Assembly: GCA_028281325.1 (NCBI GenBank)
Contig: JANQKC010000007.1
Location: forward strand, 1-60,692
Reading direction: 5' to 3'
DNA from: Alphaproteobacteria bacterium
GTDB taxonomy: Bacteria > Pseudomonadota > Alphaproteobacteria > UBA8366
Length of the DNA: 60,692 nucleotides
Part shown: positions 54,451-60,692 of the stretch, in pieces
Numbering within the stretch: position 1 is the first letter of the stretch
Layout of the letters: every line of letters starts with the position of its first letter
Position numbers and translations under genes: made by a program
The notes under the pieces: generated by a model
Seen by the model: the letters and a program-made list of their open reading frames with translations, nothing else
What the model was told of the DNA's origin: nothing
The model's database searches: none

Positions 54451-55516
54451 GTGTCCTCCCCCCCAACTTGTCGGAATGCCAACAGGCGGCCCAATGCCCG
54501 GATGATCTTTCCTCATACGGCGGATAGGCCGCGATGCATTGATCGTCGGCATAGGGACACCGCGGCGCGAAGGCGCATCCGACCGGTAGATCGTTCAGCG
54601 CGGGCACCATGCCGGGAATCTCGGTCAGCCGTTCTTCGACTTGACTGGAGTCTCCGCTCAAAATGCCAAGGCTCGGGATCGAGGACAGCAGGCCCTGCGT
54701 ATAGGGATGCATCGGATTCTGGAACAGGTCGAGGACTTCCGCCTCCTCGACCTTCTTGCCCGCGTACATCACCACCACGCGCTGCGTCGTCTCCGCGACC
54801 ACGCCCAGATCATGGGTGATGAGAATGACCGCCGTGCCGAGTTTTTCCTTCAACTCGACGATCAATTCCAGAATCTGCGCCTGAATGGTCACGTCGAGCG
54901 CCGTCGTCGGCTCGTCGGCGATCAACACTTTCGGATTGCAGGACAACGCCATCGCGATCATCACGCGTTGGCGCATGCCGCCGGAGAGTTGATGCGGGTA
55001 CTCCTTCACCCGCTGCTGCGGTTCGGGAATGCGGACCAGCGCCAGCATCTCGATCGCCTTCTCCATCGCTTCGTTCTGGCTCATCCCCTGATGAAGGATC
55101 AGCGCCTCGCCGATCTGCCGGCCGATCGTGATGACGGGGTTCAGCGACGTCATCGGCTCCTGGAAGATCATCGAGATCTCGTTGCCGCGAATATCGCGCA
55201 TCTCGTCTTCGTCGCAGTCGAGCAGGTTCCGGCCTTCGAGCCGGACTTCGCCGCCGATGATCCGGCCCGGCGGCGACGGTACGAGCCGTAGGATCGACAA
55301 CGCGGTGATGCTCTTGCCGCAGCCGGACTCGCCGACGATGCCGAGCGTTTCGCCCCGTCCCAGCTGAAAGGAAACGTCATCCACCGCCTTGACGATGCCG
55401 CCCCGCGTGTAGAAGTAGGTTTGCAGCCGGTCGACCTCAAGGATGGTGTCCTGGGGTACCGCAACCGGCTCTGCGCCTGTGTCCGACGCTATGTTTTCAT
55501 TCACCGTATCAACCAT
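54443..55516 (-). CDS. Dpp/Opp-type ABC transporter, ATPase D subunit
   Basis: A 357-residue ATPase of the OppD/DppD type. Walker A is [15 protein letters not shown], the Q-loop [17 protein letters not shown], the signature [17 protein letters not shown], Walker [19 protein letters not shown], and the C-terminal [14 protein letters not shown] motif follows. It pairs with the F subunit to drive peptide (or nickel/opine-type) import. The gene is 50 bp downstream of the C permease gene. Confidence 0.92.
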   Translation of the reverse strand: MVDTVNENIASDTGAEPVAVPQDTILEVDRLQTYFYTRGGIVKAVDDVSFQLGRGETLGIVGESGCGKSITALSILRLVPSPPGRIIGGEVRLEGRNLLDCDEDEMRDIRGNEISMIFQEPMTSLNPVITIGRQIGEALILHQGMSQNEAMEKAIEMLALVRIPEPQQRVKEYPHQLSGGMRQRVMIAMALSCNPKVLIADEPTTALDVTIQAQILELIVELKEKLGTAVILITHDLGVVAETTQRVVVMYAGKKVEEAEVLDLFQNPMHPYTQGLLSSIPSLGILSGDSSQVEERLTEIPGMVPALNDLPVGCAFAPRCPYADDQCIAAYPPYEERSSGHWAACWHSDKLGGRTHG

Positions 55517-55566
55517 CGCTTCGCCTTCTATCCACTATTGTTGTTCACGGTTTGGCGGTGGAAATC

Positions 55567-56463
55567 CTAGTTACGCTGCCGCGGATCGAGCAGATCGCGG
55601 ATCGCGTCTCCCAGAAGATTGGTCCCGAACACCGCGAGGCTGATCGCGATCCCCGGGAAGATGACGAGCCAGGGCGCGGTCCGCACATATTCGGCGGCCG
55701 ATTCCGACAGCATCCGGCCCCAGGACGGATGCGGCTCGGGAATGCCGAGGCCGAGGAAGGACAGCGAGGCCTCGGTGAGGATTGCCGAACTCAACTGGGC
55801 GGTCGCCAGCACGATGAACGGCGCCATCGTGTTCGGCAGGATATGGCGGATGGCGATGCGGAACTCGCTCATGCCCAGCGCTTGCGCGGCTTCCACGAAC
55901 GGCATTTCCCGCAACGACAATGTGTTCGACCGGATGACCCGGGCGACCTGCGGGATCAAGGGTATCGATATGGCGATGATCGTGTTTTCGAGCGACGGCC
56001 CGAGCGACGCCGCCATGACCAACGCCATGACGAGCAACGGCAGCGCCTGCATGATGTCGATGATGCGCTGCATCACCAGATCGAACCAGCCCAAGAGGTA
56101 GCCCGACATCAAGCCGATGATCACGCCCAGCAATCCACCGAGCAGGGTCGAGCCGATCCCGACGGCGAGCGAGATGCGCGCGCCGTGGATGATCCGGCTG
56201 TAGACGTCCCGGCCCATCATGTCCGCGCCCATGACGAACGACTGGTCGGGCGCCGACAGCGATGCGGCCGCATTCGTCGCCAACGGGTCATGCGGCGCGA
56301 TAACGTCCGCGAAGATCGCGGCGAGCACGAAAAGCAAGGATATGACGCCGCCCGCCGCCCCGAGCGGATAGCGGCGGCAGAAATAGAGGAACGCGCCCCA
56401 TTTGCCTTCTACGCCGGCGCCGGCCTTGGCAAGTTCGGCATCATGATCGATGGTCGCAGCCAT
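55567..56463 (-). CDS. Dpp/Opp-type ABC transporter, permease C subunit
   Basis: A 298-residue permease of the OppC/DppC type. The N-terminal segment with one helix is followed by GADMMGRDVYSRIIHGARISLAVGIGSTLLGGLLGVIIG and the EAA loop EAAQALGMSEFRIAIRHILPNTMAPFIV. GGGAGAA precedes the ATG at 56463; an ATG at 56520 is in frame but less likely. The upstream B permease gene ends 19 bp away, so the two are co-transcribed. Confidence 0.92.
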   Translation of the reverse strand: MAATIDHDAELAKAGAGVEGKWGAFLYFCRRYPLGAAGGVISLLFVLAAIFADVIAPHDPLATNAAASLSAPDQSFVMGADMMGRDVYSRIIHGARISLAVGIGSTLLGGLLGVIIGLMSGYLLGWFDLVMQRIIDIMQALPLLVMALVMAASLGPSLENTIIAISIPLIPQVARVIRSNTLSLREMPFVEAAQALGMSEFRIAIRHILPNTMAPFIVLATAQLSSAILTEASLSFLGLGIPEPHPSWGRMLSESAAEYVRTAPWLVIFPGIAISLAVFGTNLLGDAIRDLLDPRQRN

Positions 56464-56482
56464 TGTCCGTTCTCCCGCTTCG

Positions 56483-57430
56483 CTAGTCGGCGTATTTGAT
56501 GCGCGGGTCGAGCACCGCATACAGCAAATCGACGATGAAATTGATGAGCACCACGACCACCGCGATGAACATGACCAGATTCTGAACGATCGGGTAATCG
56601 CGCATCAGAATTGCCTCGACCAAGAAATGCGCGACGCCGGGAATGTTGAACACCGTTTCGGTAATGATAAGCCCGCCGATCAGGAAGGCGGCCTCGAATC
56701 CGATGATTGTGGTCACCGGCAAGACCGCGTTCTTAAGCGCATGGTAGTAATTCACCGAGTTGTCGGTGGCACCCTTCGACCGTGCGGTCCGGATGTAGTC
56801 CTGCCGCAGCACCTCCAGCATGGACGAGCGCGTCAGCCGCATGATGATGGCGGACGTCCGGAAACCGACGGCCGCCGCCGGAATCGTGTAGAGCAGCAAC
56901 TCATCCCATAAATTGTCGGGCGGATCGGTGTATATGGGGATTTCCCCCAGATACGTGACGAAGGCCATCAGGATCAGCAGGGCCAGCCAGAAGGACGGTA
57001 AGGACAACCCGCTCAAACTGATCACCCGCAAGACGTAATCGAGCATCGTGTCCTGGCGGACGGCGCTGATCACGCCGAGCGGCAAACCGAACAAGACCGA
57101 AAATCCCAGCGCCATCAAAGCGAGTTTGACGGTGATCGGAATGCGCGGCGCCAACTCGTCGATCGCGGGCATCTCGGACACGTAGGAGAAACCCAGATCG
57201 CCCACCACCAGCGCGCTGATCCATTCCCAGTATTGGACCGGGATCGGCAAATCGAGGCCGAGTTCCTTCTCGAGCGCGGCCTTTTCGGCCGGATCGACGA
57301 AGCCTGCGGAGTCGAACATGATGTCGGCGATATTGCCGGGCATCAGGCGAAGCAGCAGGAAGATGACAATCGACATGCCGATCAGCGTCAGCAACATCAG
57401 GAAGAAGCGCCTCACCAGATAACTTGTCAC
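56483..57430 (-). CDS. Dpp/Opp-type ABC transporter, permease B subunit
   Basis: A 315-residue permease of the OppB/DppB type with six helices. It starts MTSYLVRRFFLMLLTLIGMSIVIFLLLRLMPG, the family hallmark, and has the EAA-like loop RTARSKGATDNSVNYYHALKNAVLPVTTIIG and the C-terminal FNIPGVAHFLVEAILMRDYPIVQ. Its upstream neighbour is the binding-protein gene, separated by 126 bp that contain a hairpin. Confidence 0.92.
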   Translation of the reverse strand: MTSYLVRRFFLMLLTLIGMSIVIFLLLRLMPGNIADIMFDSAGFVDPAEKAALEKELGLDLPIPVQYWEWISALVVGDLGFSYVSEMPAIDELAPRIPITVKLALMALGFSVLFGLPLGVISAVRQDTMLDYVLRVISLSGLSLPSFWLALLILMAFVTYLGEIPIYTDPPDNLWDELLLYTIPAAAVGFRTSAIIMRLTRSSMLEVLRQDYIRTARSKGATDNSVNYYHALKNAVLPVTTIIGFEAAFLIGGLIITETVFNIPGVAHFLVEAILMRDYPIVQNLVMFIAVVVVLINFIVDLLYAVLDPRIKYAD

Positions 57431-57503
57431 GGACTGCCTCCGTTCATGGGAATGCGGTGTTGATCCACCTTAGGTAACCGCCGTCGTTGAATGGCGACGA
57501 ACG

Positions 57504-57535
57504 AAGCCAACCAGGCGAATGGGCCCGGTTGGCTT
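57504..57535 (-). terminator. Intercistronic hairpin between binding-protein and permease genes
   Basis: AAGCCAACC (57504-57512) and GGTTGGCTT (57527-57535) form a perfect 9-bp stem with a 14-base loop. On the minus strand it lies just after the binding-protein stop and is followed by only a short T-rich run, so partial termination or mRNA protection is more likely than full termination. Confidence 0.5.
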
Positions 57536-57556
57536 TCTCTCGTTCATCCGCAGCGG

Positions 57557-59155
57557 TTACTTGTCCAGCCAGACTTCTTCCAAACGCCAGCCGTTGTAGA
57601 CGCTGTTGGTCATCGTCGTGAAATTCTTCACGTGCGGATGCCAACAGGTCGCGGCCTTGTTGTTGAAGATGATCGGCCGGGCTGCGTCTTCCTGCAGCTT
57701 CTTGTCGATTTCCCACACGACCTTCTTGCGGGCTTCGACGTCTTCCATCATCGACTGCTTCTCGAAAAGCTTTTCGAGATCGGCATTGCAATAGCCGGTG
57801 TAATTGCGCTGCGAGCCGCACGCATAGTTCTCGTAGAACATGGCGTCCGGATCGTCCACGCCGATGCCGGTCAAGTTCAGGCCGACCGAGTAGTCCTTGC
57901 GGGCCACCTTGGCGTGCCAGTTGCTGGTCTCGACCGTCTCGAGTTCGGCATCGACATAGATGCTCTTGAGATGATCGATCAGGATGACCGCCGGGTCACG
58001 GTAGATCGCGATGTTTCGGGTCGCGACCTTGACCTTGAGACGGTTGTTTTCGTCGTAGCCCTTCGACTTCATGATCGCACGGGCTTTCTCGCGGTTCGCG
58101 TTGACGTCCGGGTTGTAGCCCGCGACCGTCTTCAGGAACTCCGGCTCCATGCCCCAGACACCGTTCGGCGGCGGCAACAGCGCGCCGCTCTTGATGGTCT
58201 GGCCATGGCCTAGGATCTTGATAAACGCGTCCCGGTCGATCGACATCACCATCGCACGCCGGATGTCCGGATCGTTGAACGGCGGCTTGTCCTGATTGAC
58301 GATGAGGTTGGTGGAGACATTCGTCGCCCGCAATTCGCAAACCGCATTCGGCGCCTGTTCCTTGACGTCCTTCAACAACGGAATCGTCACGTCGACGTTG
58401 AACGTCATATCGAACCGGCCGGCGATGAACGCCAACACACGGGTCGACCGGCTCTTGATGATCGTCCATTCGATCGCGTCGAGATACGGAAGACCTTCTT
58501 TCCAGTAGTTTTCGTTCTTCTCGAATTTGACGAATTCGTTCTGCTTCAACTGAACGAACTTGAAGGGACCGGTGCCGATCGGGTTCGTCCGCATCTTCCT
58601 GGGCGATACATGGCACGGGTAGACCGGCGAATAGCCGGACGCCAACAAGGCGATGAAAGCCGGCTGACTGCGTTTCAGATGGAAGGTCACCTGCGTGTCG
58701 CTGTCCGCCGTAACCTTGTCGAGATTCTTGTACCAGGACTTACGCGGGTTCTTGCGGAACTTGGCTTTCCGTTTCCCCTGAAGCATATCCCAGGTGCAGA
58801 CGACGTCTTTCGCGGTGAAGGGCTTGCCGTCATGCCATTTGACGCCCGTGTTCAGATTGAACGTCAGTTTCGACTTGTCTTCGTTCCAGGTCCATTTCGT
58901 GGCGAGATCGGGGACGATGGTGTCGAGGCTGTTTGTCGGCTTACTCTGATCGTACATGACCAGGTTGTTGAAGATCGGCATGTAGGGCGACAGGGTCGAA
59001 TTCGTCGCTTCTTCATGGATCGATCCGCTTGGCGGCGTCCCGCGGTGGTACACCTTCAGCGTACCGCCGCTCTTCTGCGCCAATGCCGCCCCGGCGCCAA
59101 GCGAGACGGCGAACAGCACGGCACTCGCCGCGCAGATACTGAACTTCCGTATCAT
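57557..59155 (-). CDS. Dpp/Opp-type ABC transporter, substrate-binding protein
   Basis: A 532-residue family 5 binding protein. The signal peptide (about 1-26) ends GAALAQ. The mature protein shows TFNLNTGVKWHDGKPFTAKDVVCTWDML, NPIGTGPFKFVQLKQNEFVKFEKNENYW and IRRAMVMSIDRDAFIKI, all typical of peptide-, opine- or nickel-binding members. A very good GGGAGGAGA precedes the ATG. It is the first gene of the five-gene minus-strand operon. The substrate is not predictable; no dipeptidase gene is nearby. Confidence 0.92.
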   Translation of the reverse strand: MIRKFSICAASAVLFAVSLGAGAALAQKSGGTLKVYHRGTPPSGSIHEEATNSTLSPYMPIFNNLVMYDQSKPTNSLDTIVPDLATKWTWNEDKSKLTFNLNTGVKWHDGKPFTAKDVVCTWDMLQGKRKAKFRKNPRKSWYKNLDKVTADSDTQVTFHLKRSQPAFIALLASGYSPVYPCHVSPRKMRTNPIGTGPFKFVQLKQNEFVKFEKNENYWKEGLPYLDAIEWTIIKSRSTRVLAFIAGRFDMTFNVDVTIPLLKDVKEQAPNAVCELRATNVSTNLIVNQDKPPFNDPDIRRAMVMSIDRDAFIKILGHGQTIKSGALLPPPNGVWGMEPEFLKTVAGYNPDVNANREKARAIMKSKGYDENNRLKVKVATRNIAIYRDPAVILIDHLKSIYVDAELETVETSNWHAKVARKDYSVGLNLTGIGVDDPDAMFYENYACGSQRNYTGYCNADLEKLFEKQSMMEDVEARKKVVWEIDKKLQEDAARPIIFNNKAATCWHPHVKNFTTMTNSVYNGWRLEEVWLDK

Positions 59156-59349
59156 AGTTTGGGTCTCCTCCCATTAGCATTCATTCTGGTTCTTATTTTT
59201 GTTCGTTATTTGCACGGTTCGTTATGTCCATGCATTGCGTTTTAGAAAGTACGTATGGGAAGGATAGACAGAAACGCAGAAGTTGAGCAAACAGAACATG
59301 ACAAATTTTTGATGGTGGCCGGGCGCCCGCGTCGGCGCCGTTCACTCGA

Positions 59350-59847
59350 TCAGTCTTCGCCGGCGCGTCCAGACCCCACGGGAATGCCGACGCTTTGGTC
59401 GATCGATACATCGACCAAATCGCCGATTCTCTCCCGAATGCTCGGCGGCAACGTAACGTCGGGACTGGCATGGATGTCGACCAGCATCTGTTCCAACAAT
59501 CTGATCCGCGCCAACGTGTCATCGGTCTCCGCCGGCGAGAGCGCCGCTTCGATCCGCGCGCCGATTTCGGCCTCGGCATGCGTTTTATGGGAATGCGTCA
59601 AGGATTGCGCCAGCACCAGCGCGCGCCGCCAAGTCACCGCTTCGGCTTCGGCCGACTCCTTGGCCGTCGCGGCATCGATCAGGAGCGCGATACGGTCCGG
59701 TGTGCAGAGCGCGTGAAATTCCGTCTGCGCTTGCTCGACGAGATAGACATGGGGAAGGCCCGACTCCGTATCGGCGCAGCGCATGAAATGTTCCAACCGC
59801 TTTCCGGCGGCGCGGAGCGTTTCAAGCCAGTCCGGATCGTCGAACAT
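59350..59847 (-). CDS. Hypothetical protein
   Basis: A 165-residue, mostly helical, acidic protein starting MFDDPDWLETLRAAGKRLEHFMRCADTE. I do not recognise a family. There is no signal peptide or membrane segment, and the His-rich patch LTHSHKTHAEAE is notable. GGGGAGGGG precedes the ATG, supporting expression. It lies 21 bp downstream of a winged-helix regulator gene on the same strand, so the two may form a unit. Confidence 0.55.
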   Translation of the reverse strand: MFDDPDWLETLRAAGKRLEHFMRCADTESGLPHVYLVEQAQTEFHALCTPDRIALLIDAATAKESAEAEAVTWRRALVLAQSLTHSHKTHAEAEIGARIEAALSPAETDDTLARIRLLEQMLVDIHASPDVTLPPSIRERIGDLVDVSIDQSVGIPVGSGRAGED

Positions 59848-59868
59848 GCCCGCCGCCCCTCCCCGGCG

Positions 59869-60222
59869 TCAATGCGTCAGAAACGCCCGGCAAATCGGCC
59901 GCAGGAACGATGCCAACCGCGTCTCCTGGATGAAGAGCAGGCTGCGGCGGCCACGCCGGCGTTTCTGAATCCATCCGATTCGCGCCAATTTGCGGACATA
60001 GGAAATGATCGTCGTACGCGGCATCTCCATCGCCGCGGCCAGTGACGACTCATCGAACGGCCGCCGTTCCAGGTGACCTAGCGCGACCATATCCATGATG
60101 ATGACTTCGATCGCAACAAACCCTTCGGCCCGGCGCACGGCGTAGTACTCCGCACGCTGATGCAGGAATTGCCGGGCGCGTTCGAGCTCGGCCTCATCGA
60201 GGGATTTCTCCTGTTCCGTCAT
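59869..60222 (-). CDS. Small winged-helix (MarR-like) DNA-binding protein
   Basis: A 117-residue protein. A helical N-terminus (LERARQFLHQRAEYYAVRRAEGF) is followed by a winged-helix module, LAAAMEMPRTTIISYVRKLARIGWIQKRRRGRRSLLFIQ, in which PRTTIISYVRKL is the likely recognition helix. The basic wing KRRRGRR would contact DNA. The layout resembles small MarR/ArsR-type regulators. I chose the ATG at 60222; a GTG at 60228 is equally possible. Its target may be its own promoter, where an inverted repeat lies upstream. Confidence 0.6.
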   Translation of the reverse strand: MTEQEKSLDEAELERARQFLHQRAEYYAVRRAEGFVAIEVIIMDMVALGHLERRPFDESSLAAAMEMPRTTIISYVRKLARIGWIQKRRRGRRSLLFIQETRLASFLRPICRAFLTH

Positions 60223-60228
60223 GCTCAC

Positions 60229-60630
60229 ACTATGGAATTACCACCCGCCCGGGAAGATTCCCGATGTTGGCAATCCTTTCGATCACGCGGCCATAGGATA
60301 CTGTTAACCATTCAGCAAAGTCCTTGCCTAATAGCGCCCCCCAGCGACAATCCTGTCGAGTTTCGACAAGTGTCGCTTGCCACTTTAAGTAATGAAACGA
60401 ACAGCATACCGGACCCTAAACCTATTGAAATGACCGCGATCACAGGTTGCCGGAACCCCCACAAGAACGCCTCTACGCCACGCGCTGTAAGGGATTGAGG
60501 ATCCCGGGATTTCCGGATTATTTGTACGCCACGCAGAATTTGCACGTTTTGAGCGTTACGGCCGGCGCGCGTGGTCGGGCCGGGAACGCCTCGGATCAAC
60601 GCCGCTCTTTGGCGCGATCCTTTACGGCAA
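60229..60630. other. Gene-free stretch between winged-helix gene and tRNA-Val
   Basis: No protein gene can be supported in these 402 bp. They include an inverted repeat at 60344-60376 and a mixed-composition segment up to the tRNA. No integrase remnant or attachment-site duplication of the tRNA 3' end was recognised. Confidence 0.5.
60344..60376. repeat. Imperfect inverted repeat upstream of the winged-helix gene
   Basis: GCGACA-ATCC-TGTCGA (60344-60359) mirrors TCGACA-AG-TGTCGC (60363-60376): both 6-bp blocks are perfect complements with slightly unequal spacers. It contains further internal dyads (CGACA/TGTCG). An operator for the regulator 115 bp away is a reasonable guess. Confidence 0.45.
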
Positions 60631-60692
60631 TGGTGGGCGCGGCTGGGATTGAACCAGCGACCCCTACGATGTCAACGTAGTGCTCTCCCGCT
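60631..60692 (-). tRNA. tRNA-Val (anticodon GAC), 5' end outside window
   Basis: On the minus strand the last 62 bases read AGCGGGAGAGCAC (D arm), an anticodon stem CTACG/CGTAG with loop TTGACAT giving anticodon GAC, the T arm with GGTTCAATCC, and the acceptor 3' strand GCGCCCA followed by an encoded CCA (60631-60633). About 14 bases of the 5' end lie beyond the right edge. Confidence 0.93.

Noticed and set aside
60447..60680. A 77-residue ORF ending in AAGIEPATPTMST
   Set aside because: Its end is the antisense of tRNA-Val; this peptide is a well-known artefact of ORF calling across tRNA genes.

Overview
The window comes from a high-GC, gene-dense alphaproteobacterium, probably a heterotrophic member of the Rhodospirillales. 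This is inferred from protein content: an alphaproteobacterial-style type II-C cas9-cas1-cas2 locus, a general L-amino-acid ABC transporter of the aapJQMP type, a TAXI-type TRAP transporter, TauD-type dioxygenases and many small catabolic operons. No rRNA or species marker is present. The only RNA gene identified is a tRNA-Val(GAC) cut by the right edge.

Layout. 1-4427: C-terminal part of cas9 (the 5' part lies left of the window), then overlapping cas1 and cas2, a palindrome, and a CRISPR array of 28 repeats of 36 bp with 27 spacers. The repeats decay away from cas2, and the last degenerate repeat contains the stop codon of the next gene, a CoA-transferase read on the minus strand. 4418-10854: CoA-transferase, SpmA/SpmB-like membrane protein, cysteine-cluster protein, S41 protease, and a haem-oxygenase-fold protein overlapping a GlcG/HbpS-like protein. 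10865-17666: RidA, Ldh-family dehydrogenase, an orphan molybdenum hydroxylase large subunit, a TPP-dependent enzyme and a class V aminotransferase. 17905-34886: a mosaic of transport genes (Pit, MFS, DMT, an orphan peptide-type binding protein) and catabolic genes (SMP-30, HisD-like dehydrogenase, SDR, enoyl-CoA hydratase, GloB, a second class V aminotransferase, a beta-hydroxyacid dehydrogenase, an acyl-CoA carboxylase beta subunit).

35025-45110: a LysR regulator divergent from an operon of two TauD/TfdA dioxygenases and an MmgE/PrpD protein. Next come an HpcH/HpaI aldolase and a D-2-hydroxyacid dehydrogenase, divergent from a TAXI binding protein, its fused TRAP permease and an RraA-like protein. 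This looks like uptake and cleavage of hydroxy- or keto-acids. 45141-51713: an APH/P-loop kinase fusion, an unassigned structured-RNA candidate with a strong terminator, and the complete aapJQMP operon with its own terminator. 51849-60692: a small membrane protein, an MFS transporter, a complete Dpp/Opp-type ABC operon on the minus strand, a hypothetical protein, a winged-helix protein and the partial tRNA-Val.

The most interesting parts are the CRISPR array with its reversed inferred crRNA polarity and its fusion to a host gene's stop codon, the structured RNA at about 46.84-46.98 kb, and the LysR/TauD/TauD/PrpD cluster with its clear operator palindrome. I found no cluster that I can defend as a wholly new defence or biosynthetic system. 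Most of the window is ordinary metabolism and transport.
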